Below, piece by piece: positions 37,689 to 47,364 of a stretch of 64,000 nucleotides of DNA; the stretch's first letter is position 1; the number at the start of each line of letters is the position of its first letter. A program made the position numbers and the translations under genes. Source of the stretch: RI-92 sp037384645 (GTDB taxonomy: Bacteria > Pseudomonadota > Gammaproteobacteria > UBA6429 > Thiohalophilaceae); contig JARRNT010000006.1 in assembly GCA_037384645.1 (NCBI GenBank), positions 1 through 64,000 on the forward strand. The letters are read 5' to 3'. The notes beneath the pieces were generated by a model. The model worked only from the letters and a program-made list of their open reading frames with translations, searched no databases and was not told where the DNA came from.

Positions 37689-38204
37689 ATGGGTGATGTG
37701 ACTGAGATTAGCGTACGTGGCACACATTCCGTGTCGCAAAGTCAACGCCAGCAGTTTGATGCGGTACACAGCCTGTTGTTACCACTGAATTCAGATATTA
37801 TTTTGTTACCCAATGCCGCAGTGGCAGAAGTAATTCCATTTAACCAGCCCGAAGCTATCGAAGACGCACCAGATTGGTTGCTGGGTTATATAAACTGGCG
37901 TGAGCGTCGCGTACCTCTGGTGATGTTTGAATCAGCGAGTGAAGGCAATGTTGGGAGTCTGCACCGGGGATGCCGCATCGCGGTATTGAATACCCTGAAC
38001 GGAAATAACGAGTTGCCCTATATCGCTATAGTGATGCAAAGCCTGCCAAGCTTACAAATTGTGCGTGCCAACGCAATCCAGTATGGTGATCGTCCGCCAA
38101 TGCAACGACAATCCGTCAAGGCCTATGTAAATCTGAACGGTGTTGCCGCTATTGTGCCGGATATTGATGATCTCGAAGCCAGGTTGATGCGGATTCAGCA
38201 TTGA
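37689..38204 (+). CDS. chpC: CheW-like protein ChpC
   Basis: A 171-residue CheW-fold protein starting directly after chpB. The CheW core is weak but visible in LLPLNSDIILLPNAAVAEVIPFNQPEAI, WLLGYINWRERRVPLVMFE and RIAVLNTLNG. In Pseudomonas ChpC is a second adaptor that links accessory receptors to ChpA. It is the last gene of the operon and is followed by a terminator hairpin. Confidence 0.87.
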   Translation: MGDVTEISVRGTHSVSQSQRQQFDAVHSLLLPLNSDIILLPNAAVAEVIPFNQPEAIEDAPDWLLGYINWRERRVPLVMFESASEGNVGSLHRGCRIAVLNTLNGNNELPYIAIVMQSLPSLQIVRANAIQYGDRPPMQRQSVKAYVNLNGVAAIVPDIDDLEARLMRIQH

Positions 38205-38231
38205 CTGCTAAGCTAGACTAAGCAGCTTTTT
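38205..38231 (+). terminator. Terminator after the Pil-Chp operon
   Basis: An 8-bp stem with one mismatch (ctgctaag/ctaagcag, 38205-38225) is followed by TTTTT at 38227-38231. It lies immediately after chpC and reaches the end of the convergent rsmE gene. The T-run and position fit a rho-independent terminator for the 12-kb operon. Confidence 0.6.
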
Positions 38232-38958
38232 AATAATCTCCCCACAAGGTCTGTAATGCGGCACTGATCGCTACGGCCGCAGTTTCGGTCCGCAAAATGC
38301 GTGGACCCAGGCGCACGATGCTGAAAGCATGTGTGCGCGCGTAATCGAGTTCATTATCGCTCAGACCACCTTCAGGACCAATCAGTATACTGATAGTACG
38401 TGGTACGGTCTTGATGTTCCGCAGGCAGATATCCCCACTGGCATCGAATGCCAGCTTAAGCTCGCTGTCGGTGTTTGCCAGCCAGTGTGAAATTTCGTCG
38501 GCTTCATACAGCTCAGGCAGGTAATTGCGACCACATTGTTCACATGCACTAATTACCACGCCCTGCCAGTGTTGAAGTCGTGTCTGCTTACGTTTGCTAT
38601 CGAGTTTTACCACGGTGTATTCAGTGGATAATGGCGTGATACTGTGCACGCCTGTCTCTACCAGTTTCTGGATTGCATAATCCATGCGTTCGCCTTTGCT
38701 GATTCCGAGCCCAACGTGGATTTGCAATGGGGATTCTGTATCTGCTGTGATTTGATTTAATAATTTTACCGTGGCCTGTTTGCCACGTATGCCTGTCAAT
38801 TCCGCTTCATAGCTGTTGCCCTGGCCATCGAAGACGATCAGCCGGGCGGATTCACGAAGTCGCAGAACCTTGACCAGGTACTGACTGGCGCTGACATCGA
38901 GGCTGACTTCCCGACCTTCTGCTAGTGAAATTGACTGATAAACACGGGGAATGCGCAT
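38230..38958 (-). CDS. rsmE: 16S rRNA m3U1498 methyltransferase RsmE
   Basis: RsmE methylates U1498 of 16S rRNA. The 242-residue SPOUT-fold protein shows HVGLGISKGERMDYAIQKLVETGVHSITPL, the region CEQCGRNYLPEL, and the SAM-knot motif ISILIGPEGGLSDNELDYA followed by VRLGPRILRTETAAV. It lies 11 bp after bioA and probably ends the metK-ahcY-metF-bioA-rsmE minus-strand series, in part by read-through. Confidence 0.95.
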   Translation of the reverse strand: MRIPRVYQSISLAEGREVSLDVSASQYLVKVLRLRESARLIVFDGQGNSYEAELTGIRGKQATVKLLNQITADTESPLQIHVGLGISKGERMDYAIQKLVETGVHSITPLSTEYTVVKLDSKRKQTRLQHWQGVVISACEQCGRNYLPELYEADEISHWLANTDSELKLAFDASGDICLRNIKTVPRTISILIGPEGGLSDNELDYARTHAFSIVRLGPRILRTETAAVAISAALQTLWGDY

Positions 38959-38969
38959 ATGAAACTATG

Positions 38970-40322
38970 TCAGTCGCGGGTGGCGAGCTGGATACCGTCA
39001 ATTGCGGTTTTTGCCATTAACTGTATTTCATCGTCGTTAATGACATAGGGTGGCATGAAGTAAACGACGTTAGCGAGTGGCCGTAATAAGACACCCTGTT
39101 GAAGGCCATGTTGGTAAACCCGCATGCCTCGGCGTTCCTGCCAGGCATAGGTTTCGCCAGTGGCTTTATTCCTGACCATTTCGATTGCCAGGATCATACC
39201 GGTCTGGCGTACTTCGGCGACGTGTGGATGATCGTGTAATTCACTGACAGCATCGGCCATGCGCCTGGCAAGTTTGCGGTTATTGGCAATGACGTTATCA
39301 CGTTCGAAGATTTCCATTGTTGCGAGCGCCGCACTGCAGGCCAGCGGGTTACCAGTATAACTGTGGGAGTGCAGGAAGGCGGTCAGATTTTCATATTCAT
39401 CATAGAATGCCTGGTAGATTTCCTCTGTGGTGACGGCGACTGAGAGTGGCAGGTAGCCCGCGGTTAATCCCTTTGACAGGCACATGATGTCTGGACTGAT
39501 CTGCGCCTGTTCACAGGCAAACAGGGTCCCGGTTCGGCCGAAGCCGACAGCAATCTCATCGGCGATCAGGTGGACATTGAATTCATCACAGGCATCGCGC
39601 AATAACTTGAGATAGATCGGATCATACATGCGCATATTGCCAGCACATTGCACCAGCGGCTCAACGAAGACGGCACAGACTTCGTCGGCATGTTGTTCCA
39701 GGGTACGACGCATATGCGCGAACATGCGTTCGCTATGTTCCTGACAACTGCTGCCTGTTTCGCGTGAAAAGCAATCCGGGGAGGGGACGGTGATAGCCTG
39801 CATCAATAAGGGCTGATAGGTTTCCTTGTATAAAGCCACATCACCAATGGCCAGTGCACCCAGGGTTTCACCGTGATAACTGTTACTGAGGGTAATAAAA
39901 CGTGTTTTCTCGGAGTAACCCCGGTTTCTCCAGTAGTGATAACTCATTTTCAATGCCACTTCGATGGCAGAAGAGCCGTTATCGGCATAGAAACAACGCT
40001 CAAGGCCCGGTGGTGTCAGCGTGCTCAACTGTTCCGAGAGCTGGATGATAGGTTCATGGCTGAAACCGGCCAGGATGACATGTTCCAGTTGCTCCAACTG
40101 CTGGCGAATGCGCGCATTGATAGCCGGGTTGGCATGGCCAAACAGGTTGACCCACCAGCTGGAAATGGCATCCAGGTAGCGATGGCCTTCAAAGTCTTCC
40201 AGCCAGGCGCCTTTACCGGACTTGATCGGGATGAGGGGCAGCCATTCATGATCCTTCATCTGACTGCAAGGGTGCCAGACATGGGCCAGGTCGCGCTGTT
40301 TTAAATCGTCGTTGGATCGCAT
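38970..40322 (-). CDS. bioA: Adenosylmethionine-8-amino-7-oxononanoate aminotransferase
   Basis: BioA makes 7,8-diaminopelargonate in biotin synthesis using SAM as amino donor. The 450-residue class III aminotransferase shows HVWHPCSQMKDHEWLPLIPI at the start, SSWWVNLFGHANP, the PLP-binding NSYHGETLGALAIG, LIADEIAVGFGRTG and the Schiff-base lysine in CLSKGLTAGYLPLS. No other bio genes are nearby. Its use of SAM fits the SAM-cycle neighbours upstream. Confidence 0.95.
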   Translation of the reverse strand: MRSNDDLKQRDLAHVWHPCSQMKDHEWLPLIPIKSGKGAWLEDFEGHRYLDAISSWWVNLFGHANPAINARIRQQLEQLEHVILAGFSHEPIIQLSEQLSTLTPPGLERCFYADNGSSAIEVALKMSYHYWRNRGYSEKTRFITLSNSYHGETLGALAIGDVALYKETYQPLLMQAITVPSPDCFSRETGSSCQEHSERMFAHMRRTLEQHADEVCAVFVEPLVQCAGNMRMYDPIYLKLLRDACDEFNVHLIADEIAVGFGRTGTLFACEQAQISPDIMCLSKGLTAGYLPLSVAVTTEEIYQAFYDEYENLTAFLHSHSYTGNPLACSAALATMEIFERDNVIANNRKLARRMADAVSELHDHPHVAEVRQTGMILAIEMVRNKATGETYAWQERRGMRVYQHGLQQGVLLRPLANVVYFMPPYVINDDEIQLMAKTAIDGIQLATRD

Positions 40323-40350
40323 TGTACAGTGCTTATTTCAGCAGATTAGA

Positions 40351-40445
40351 TTTAACACAGAGGTCGCAGAGACGCGGAGAACGCAAAGAGTAATTATTTT
40401 AAAAGCTCTGCGTCCTCTGCGCCTTTGCGTATATTACTCCGCGAT
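40351..40445. repeat. CGCAGAG-type inverted repeat, copy 1
   Basis: Degenerate CGCAGAG/CGCGGAG/CGCAAAG units on the left (to 40390) and their reverse complements CTCTGCG/CTCTGCGCCTTTGCG on the right (from 40416) flank an AT-rich core (taattattttaaaa). The element can fold into a long hairpin. It sits between metF and bioA on a minus-strand transcript. It belongs to the same family as the copies at 41338, 48265 and 63973. Confidence 0.8.
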
Positions 40446-40472
40446 AGCTATATGCATAAAGGCAGAATTTCC

Positions 40473-41324
40473 TTACAGGCCAAGATTTTTCCAGATTGCC
40501 AGGGTTGCATTGGCCTGATTCAGGGTATAGAAGTGCAGGCCGGGTGCGCCCGCATCCAGTAACTCCCTGCAAAGATCAGTGACAACCTCTTCACCAAATT
40601 TGCGAATCGATTCCTTGTCGTCTCCGTATGCCTCCAGGCGTTTGCGAATCCAGCGCGGAATCTCGGCGCCGCACATATCGGAAAAGCGCGCCAGTTGGGT
40701 GTAGTTGGTGATAGGCATGATGCCAGGAACGATGGGAACGCTAACGTCCCGTTTCTCACATTCCTCGATAAAGTAATAATAAGCCTGTGGGTTGAAAAAG
40801 TACTGGGTCAGTGCGCTATTGGCACCGGCCGCGACCTTGCGTTTGAAGTTGTCCAGGTCGGCAATGGCATTTTTGGCCTGTGGATGGACTTCAGGATAGG
40901 CGGCAACCTCGATAAAGAAGTGATCGCCGTATTCCTGGCGAATGAATGCCACCAGTTCATTGGCGTAATTGAAGTCGCCGCCACTGATATTGCCGGAACC
41001 GGAGGGCATGTCGCCGCGAAGCGCTACGAGGTGTTTGATACCATTGCTTTTGTAGGTGTCCAGCAAATCGGTAATCACCTGTTTACGGGTACCCATGCAG
41101 GAAATGTGTGGGGCGGCTTCATACCCGGCCTGCTGGATTTCCAGTACAGATTCCAGTGTCCCTTGCTGGGTGCTGCCGCCGGCACCAAAGGTGACCGAAA
41201 AATACTTCGGCTTCAATACGCCGAGTTTGTCACGCACGGCGCGCAGCTTGTCCCGGCCTTCATCGGTCTTGGGCGGGAAGAACTCGAAACTGAAGGTGCG
41301 CTCAAATTGCTTTTGCGATTTCAT
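40473..41324 (-). CDS. metF: Methylenetetrahydrofolate reductase
   Basis: MetF reduces 5,10-methylene-THF to 5-methyl-THF for methionine synthesis. The 283-residue flavoprotein TIM barrel begins SFEFFPPKTDEG, contains VTFGAGGSTQQGT, HLVALRGDMP and QYFFNPQAYYYFIEECEK, and ends HFYTLNQANATLAIW. It lies 100 bp after ahcY, with a CGCAGAG repeat in the spacer. The ahcY-metF pair completes the methyl cycle with metK. Confidence 0.96.
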   Translation of the reverse strand: MKSQKQFERTFSFEFFPPKTDEGRDKLRAVRDKLGVLKPKYFSVTFGAGGSTQQGTLESVLEIQQAGYEAAPHISCMGTRKQVITDLLDTYKSNGIKHLVALRGDMPSGSGNISGGDFNYANELVAFIRQEYGDHFFIEVAAYPEVHPQAKNAIADLDNFKRKVAAGANSALTQYFFNPQAYYYFIEECEKRDVSVPIVPGIMPITNYTQLARFSDMCGAEIPRWIRKRLEAYGDDKESIRKFGEEVVTDLCRELLDAGAPGLHFYTLNQANATLAIWKNLGL

Positions 41325-41337
41325 ATGATATTCCTTC

Positions 41338-41417
41338 TAACGCAGAGTCGCTGAGCACGCAGAGAAACGCAGAGTTAAAAATAATTATTAACTCTGCGTC
41401 CTCTGCGCCTCTGCGTT
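41338..41417. repeat. CGCAGAG-type inverted repeat, copy 2
   Basis: The left arm carries CGCAGAG units at 41341, 41359 and 41369, then an AT-rich centre (gttaaaaataattattaac), then the right arm ACTCTGCGTCCTCTGCGCCT and CTGCG. The arms are near-perfect complements. It fills the 100-bp ahcY-metF spacer and would form a stable hairpin in that transcript. Confidence 0.85.
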
Positions 41418-41424
41418 GAGGAGA

Positions 41425-42846
41425 TTAATACCGGTAATGTTCAGGCTTGTAAGGGCCGTCGACGGGGACACCAATGTAGTCGGCCTGTTCCTGGCTCAGT
41501 TGGGTCAGGTTGACACCGATCTTCTTGAGGTGCAGGCGCGCGACCTTTTCATCCAGTTTCTTCGGTAACACGTAGACCTTGTTTTCATAGTCGCCGTTGT
41601 TGTTGAAGAACTCGATCTGGGCCATGACCTGGTTGGTGAAGGAAGCGGACATCACGAAACTGGGGTGGCCGGTGGCGCAACCGAGATTGACCAGGCGACC
41701 TTTGGCCAGGATGGTGATCTTTTTACCGTCGGGGAAGATCACGTGGTCTACCTGCGGCTTGATCTCTTCCCACTTGTACTTACTCAGGGATGCGATATCG
41801 ATCTCGGAGTCGAAGTGTCCGATGTTGCAGACGATGGCTTCGTCTTTCATCGCGGCCATGTGATCGTGGTTGATCACGCTGACGTTACCGGTGGTGGTGA
41901 CAAAGATGTCGCCCAGTTTGCAGGCTTCGTTCATGTCGACTACGCGGTAGCCTTCCATCGCCGCCTGCAGGGCGCAGATCGGATCGATTTCGGTGACCCA
42001 GGTGGTGGCACCCATGCCACGGAAGGCCTGGGCGCAACCCTTGCCGACATCGCCATAACCCAGCACGACACAGATCTTGCCAGCGACCATCACGTCGGTG
42101 GCGCGCTTGATGCCGTCGATGAGTGATTCACGACAGCCGTACAGGTTATCGAACTTGGACTTGGTCACCGAGTCATTGACGTTCATGGCCGGGAACAGCA
42201 GTTCGCCGGTTTCCATCATCTGATACAGGCGGTGCACACCGGTGGTGGTTTCTTCGGTCACACCCTTGATGCTTTCCGCCATGCGCTGCCATTTTTTGTT
42301 ATCGCTGGCCAGGGTGCGTTTGAGAACACCGAGGATAACTTTATATTCATCGTTATCATCGGCCTTGGCTTCCGGCACCTTGCCGGCCTTTTCGAATTCC
42401 ACACCCTTGTGGATCAGCAGGGTGGCATCGCCACCATCGTCCAGGATCATGTTGGGTTCGCCGCCATCAGGCCAGGTCAGGCATTGCTCGGTACACCACC
42501 AGTAGTCTTCCAGGCTCTCGCCTTTCCAGGCAAAGACCGGGATACCGGCGGCGGCAATGGCTGCAGCGGCATGGTCCTGGGTGGAAAAAATGTTACAGGA
42601 AGCCCAGCGCACTTCGGCACCCAGGGCGACCAGGGTTTCGATCAGGACAGCGGTCTGGATGGTCATGTGCAGGGAGCCGGAGATACGCGCGCCTTTCAGC
42701 GGTTGCTTGTCGCCGTATTCTTCGCGTAGGGCCATCAGGCCGGGCATTTCAGTCTCGGCAATGGCAATTTCCTTGCGGCCCCAGTCGGCCAGATTAATGT
42801 CTGCGACTTTGTAATCTTTGAATGCAGGATCGATCACCGCGTTCAT
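41425..42846 (-). CDS. ahcY: S-adenosylhomocysteine hydrolase
   Basis: AhcY splits SAH into homocysteine and adenosine, using bound NAD. The 473-residue tetramer-type protein has RISGSLHMTIQTAVLIETL, SCNIFSTQDHAAAAIA, the NAD-binding VLGYGDVGKGCAQAFRG and the C-terminal PVDGPYKPEHYRY. It carries the roughly 40-residue insert found in many proteobacterial forms. It is preceded by an SAH riboswitch and followed by metF. Confidence 0.97.
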   Translation of the reverse strand: MNAVIDPAFKDYKVADINLADWGRKEIAIAETEMPGLMALREEYGDKQPLKGARISGSLHMTIQTAVLIETLVALGAEVRWASCNIFSTQDHAAAAIAAAGIPVFAWKGESLEDYWWCTEQCLTWPDGGEPNMILDDGGDATLLIHKGVEFEKAGKVPEAKADDNDEYKVILGVLKRTLASDNKKWQRMAESIKGVTEETTTGVHRLYQMMETGELLFPAMNVNDSVTKSKFDNLYGCRESLIDGIKRATDVMVAGKICVVLGYGDVGKGCAQAFRGMGATTWVTEIDPICALQAAMEGYRVVDMNEACKLGDIFVTTTGNVSVINHDHMAAMKDEAIVCNIGHFDSEIDIASLSKYKWEEIKPQVDHVIFPDGKKITILAKGRLVNLGCATGHPSFVMSASFTNQVMAQIEFFNNNGDYENKVYVLPKKLDEKVARLHLKKIGVNLTQLSQEQADYIGVPVDGPYKPEHYRY

Positions 42847-42865
42847 GTATGTTACTCCATGGTTC

Positions 42866-42998
42866 GGTGAGCGCCGTTGTTAACGGTTATGGAAATTTCC
42901 TGAGCCTGACCCCGCTACTAAATATTCCCAGCAATACGGGAGTATGTTTGATGGAGAACATTTAGCAGCGGGGCTGCAGCGCCCCTCAGGAAACTGGA
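42866..42998 (-). ncRNA. S-adenosylhomocysteine (SAH) riboswitch upstream of ahcY
   Basis: Read on the minus strand, the leader has the SAH-riboswitch elements in order. First comes CCTGAGGGGCGCTGCAG (complement of 42974-42990), then the returning strand CAGGCTCAGG (42899-42908) and finally AACGGCGCTCACC (42866-42878). CTCAGGAAA and its complement close the outer stem, and GGGCGC can pair with GCGCTC to form the pseudoknot. A long extra stem (CCCCGCTGCTAAAT with ATTTAGTAGCGGGG) extends the internal helix. The element ends 20 nt before the ahcY ATG. SAH binding is expected to turn ahcY on. Confidence 0.9.
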
Positions 42999-43039
42999 AA
43001 AACTGAATGTGTATATTGTATAGGGTGTACGGGGAGGAT

Positions 43040-43063
43040 CAAGGCGCCGCTATCGGCGCCTTG
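43040..43063 (-). terminator. Hairpin after metK
   Basis: A strong GC-rich stem (caaggcgcc with its complement, 4-6-base loop) lies 20 bp after the metK stop. There is no T-run after it in either direction, so it may act as a Rho-assisted or RNA-stabilising 3' hairpin rather than a classical terminator. It separates metK from the ahcY riboswitch. Confidence 0.45.
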
Positions 43064-43083
43064 AGCACATTCCTGTTACGGGA

Positions 43084-44247
<1,164 letters not shown>

Positions 44248-44382
44248 CGAAAATCCTTCTTTTTGTGGGAATACTGGGTAAAAAAAGTTCGCGCAGTTTA
44301 ACGGCCGGGCCGGTGGAACACAAATCCCAATCGGAGGAGCGTGCTACAATGCCGCCCCCGTTTCGAATGTAAGGAGCGCAAT

Positions 44383-44940
44383 ATGGTTAGCATGGAAACG
44401 CCGATATGTGATTTTGGCCAGCCTGCTGTCGATTTTAACCTGCCCGGCGTGGATGGCCGCCACTGGAGCCTGCAGGACTGCCGCGGTGAAAATGGACTGC
44501 TGGTCATGTTTATCTGCAATCATTGCCCCTACGTTAAGGCCGTGCGCGAGCGCATCGTCCGTGATGCCCGCGACTTACTCGATTACGGTATCAAAAGTGT
44601 GGCGATTATGGCCAATGATCCGATGCAGTATGATGAGGATTCCTTTGAGAATATGCAGCGTGTCGCGGCCCAGTTTGATTTCCCTTTTCCTTATTTACTG
44701 GATGAAACCCAGGCCGTGGCCCAGGCCTATGGTGCGGTCTGTACCCCGGATTTCTTTGGGTATAACAAGGACTTGCAGCTGCAGTACCGAGGACGTCTGG
44801 ACGCCAGCCGCAAAGAAACGGCGCCGGCCGATGCCCGCCGCGACCTGTTCGAGGCCATGGTCCAGATTGCCCGTAACGGGCAGGGACCACACGAGCAGAT
44901 CCCGAGCATGGGTTGTTCCATCAAATGGAAGGCGGCCTGA
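44383..44940 (+). CDS. Thioredoxin-fold, peroxiredoxin-like protein
   Basis: A 185-residue AhpC/TSA-like protein with a CXXC in MFICNHCPYVKAV near residue 46 and the conserved cis-Pro region AVCTPDFFGYNKD. The ATG at 44383 has taaggag 6-7 bases upstream; an in-frame ATG at 44341 has no such site. Such proteins belong to the PRX-like group of unknown substrate. It is divergent from metK and precedes the carbon-metabolism cluster, possibly under a separate promoter. Confidence 0.85.
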   Translation: MVSMETPICDFGQPAVDFNLPGVDGRHWSLQDCRGENGLLVMFICNHCPYVKAVRERIVRDARDLLDYGIKSVAIMANDPMQYDEDSFENMQRVAAQFDFPFPYLLDETQAVAQAYGAVCTPDFFGYNKDLQLQYRGRLDASRKETAPADARRDLFEAMVQIARNGQGPHEQIPSMGCSIKWKAA

Positions 44941-45313
44941 GCGGCCCACCCAAAAGGGATAATTGGCGATTTAAGTATTTGAATCTAAATAAATAATACT
45001 TATTGGTCCAAGAGAAGTTTTATTGCCCGGTCAGAGCAGGCTATTGCCGCAAGGGGCAGAAAAGTGGGAAAATCGCCCGCTCATTTTGCGGGGCAGAAAT
45101 GAATAGCGCGCTGGGCCCACGTATCACCCGCGCGAAGTTACCCTGGGCAACCCGGTCCTAAGCCCGGTGGGGTGTGGAAGGCGCAACAGGCGCCAGGGGA
45201 ATACTCCCGCTTAACAGTTTTTCATTACCGTGCCGGCGATCTGGTGCGGACGGTTTCTTTTTCAACTTTTAGGGGCTGAGACTATGACAGCAACAGCAAC
45301 AAAGGAGAGCGCC
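44941..45313 (+). other. GC-rich structured leader upstream of tkt
   Basis: A 373-bp gap. The first 70 bp are AT-rich and promoter-like. The rest is GC-rich with several possible hairpins, such as ggcgc/gcgcc at 45179-45194 and gggg/tccc at about 45195-45209. No known riboswitch class was recognised; the TPP consensus (CTGAGA) is absent although transketolase uses TPP. An in-frame ATG at 45284 lies at the end of this region. Confidence 0.4.
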
Positions 45314-47325
45314 ATGCCTTCTCGTAGAGAGCTTGCCAATGCCATCCGTGCCTTGAGTATGGATGCGGTTCAAAAGGCGAATTCCGGACACCCGGGTGCG
45401 CCCATGGGCATGGCCGATATCGCCGAAGTTTTGTGGAATGATTACATGACACATAACCCGGCCAACCCCCACTGGGCCGATCGCGATCGTTTCGTGTTGT
45501 CCAACGGTCATGGTTCCATGCTGATTTATTCCCTGCTGCACCTGACCGGGTATGATGTCAGCATTGACGACCTCAAGAACTTCCGTCAGCTGCACTCCAA
45601 GACCCCGGGTCACCCGGAATACGGCTATACCCCGGGCGTGGAGACCACCACCGGTCCGCTGGGTCAGGGCATTACCAACGCCGTGGGCATGGCCATCGCT
45701 GAAAAGGCCCTGGCGGGTCGTTTCAACCAGAAGGGTTTCGATATCGTCAATCACCACACCTGGGTATTCCTGGGTGACGGTTGCCTGATGGAAGGCATCT
45801 CTCACGAAGCCTGTTCCCTGGCCGGGACCCTGGGCCTGGGCAAGCTGATCGCGTTCTGGGACGACAACGGTATCTCCATTGACGGTCACGTTGAGGGCTG
45901 GTTTACCGACGATACGCCCAAGCGTTTTGAATCTTATGGTTGGCACGTGATCGCGGACGTCGACGGTCACGATCCGGAAGCGCTGAAAAAAGCCATCGAT
46001 ATGGCCAAGGCCATGACCGACAAGCCGACCCTGATCTGCTGCAAGACCACCATCGGTTTCGGCTCGCCCAACAAGGCCGGTTCTCACGCCTGTCACGGTG
46101 CCCCGCTGGGCCAGGACGAGATCACGGTGCCCCGCTGGGCCAGGACGAGATCAACCTGACCAAGGCTGCTCTGGGTTGGGATCACGATGCCTTTGAGGTT
46201 CCGAAAAGTATCTATGCGGGCTGGAATGCGGCTGACAAGGGTGCCGCGGCCGAGAAGGCATGGAACGACAAGTTTGCCGAGTACAAGAAGGCCCACCCGG
46301 AACTGGCTGCCGAGTTCGAGCGCCGCATGTCCGGTGAACTGCCGGCCGACTGGGCCGAGAAATCGGCTGCCTTCATTGCCAAGGCCAATGCCGATGCCAA
46401 GAGCGATGCCACCCGCAAGGCTTCTCTGGGTTGCATCGAGGCCTATTCGCCGGCCGTACCGGAGCTGTTCGGCGGTTCCGCTGACCTGGGCGGTTCCAAC
46501 CTGACTGAGTGGTCCGGTTACAAGCCGATGATCAGCAATGAGGAAGCCAACTACGTGAACTACGGCGTACGCGAATTCGGCATGTCCGCCATCATGAACG
46601 GCCTGGCCCTGCATGGCGGTATCATCCCGTTCGGCGCGACCTTCCTGATGTTCTCCGAATATGCCCGTAACGCTTTGCGCATGGCGGCATTGATGAAAGT
46701 GCGTAGCATTTTTGTGTATACCCACGACTCCATCGGTCTGGGTGAAGACGGTCCGACCCACCAGCCGATCGAGCAGATCCCGACCCTGCGTATGATTCCG
46801 AACATGGCAGTATGGCGTCCGTGTGACGGGGTGGAATCCGCCGTAGCCTGGGCTGCCGCGATTGAACGCAAAGAAGGTCCTTCCTCTTTGATCTTCTCCC
46901 GCCAGGGCCTGCCCCATCAGTCACGTAGCGAGGCGCAAATCGCCGATATCCGCAAGGGTGGATACGTGCTCAAGGATTGCGAAGGTACCCCGGAGATCAT
47001 CATTATCGCGACCGGTTCGGAAGTCCAGCTGGCCATGGGTGCTGCAGAGCAACTGAGTGGCAAGAAGATCCGCGTCGTGTCCATGCCGTCTACCACTGAA
47101 TTTGACCAGCAGGATGAAGCCTATCGTGAATCCGTGCTGCCGAGCAGTGTGACCAAGCGTGTTGCGGTGGAAGCGGCCGTGACCGATGGCTGGTACAAGT
47201 ATGTTGGCCTCAATGGCAAGGTGATCGGCATCAATCGCTTTGGCGAATCCGCACCGGCGAATGAGCTGTTTGAAGAATTTGGCTTTACCGTGGATAACGT
47301 GGTGAAGGCCGTCGAATCACTTTAA
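45314..47325 (+). pseudogene. tkt: Transketolase, frameshifted by a 29-bp tandem duplication
   Basis: Transketolase moves two-carbon units in the pentose phosphate and Calvin cycles, using TPP. The start at 45314 has aaaggag upstream and aligns with TktA (PSRRELANAIRALSMDAVQKANSGHPGAPMG). The TPP motif (FLGDGCLMEG...AFWDDN) and the C-terminal half (VYTHDSIGLGEDGPTHQP) are both intact. They are in different frames: a 29-bp unit at 46094-46122 is repeated exactly at 46123-46151, and the first frame stops at 46159. Removing one copy restores a 660-residue protein, normal for the family. A recent mutation or an assembly error is equally possible. Confidence 0.9.
46094..46151 (+). repeat. Exact 29-bp tandem duplication inside tkt
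   Basis: Two adjacent identical 29-bp units begin cacggtgccc and end gacgagat; the first ends at 46122. The duplicated peptide is the conserved HGAPLGQDEI segment of transketolase. As 29 is not a multiple of three, the downstream frame is shifted. Confidence 0.95.
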
Positions 47326-47364
47326 TCAAAACTATTTCGTTATAAATTTAAGGAGACTCACCAC

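Noticed and set aside
40351..41417. CRISPR array
   Set aside because: The CGCAGAG elements are few, separated by genes, and are inverted hairpins, not regular direct repeats with spacers.
44248..44382. SAM riboswitch before metK
   Set aside because: The 135-bp spacer has none of the known SAM riboswitch cores and no strong structured leader.
45000..45313. TPP riboswitch before tkt
   Set aside because: The CTGAGA and ACC-CTG-GATAATGCC type conserved parts are absent.
45269..46096. Minus-strand frames opposite tkt and fba
   Set aside because: His/Val-rich antisense translations with no family resemblance; the sense genes are unmistakable.
46094..46160. Programmed frameshift in tkt
   Set aside because: There is no slippery heptamer or downstream pseudoknot; a 29-bp exact duplication explains the frame change better.
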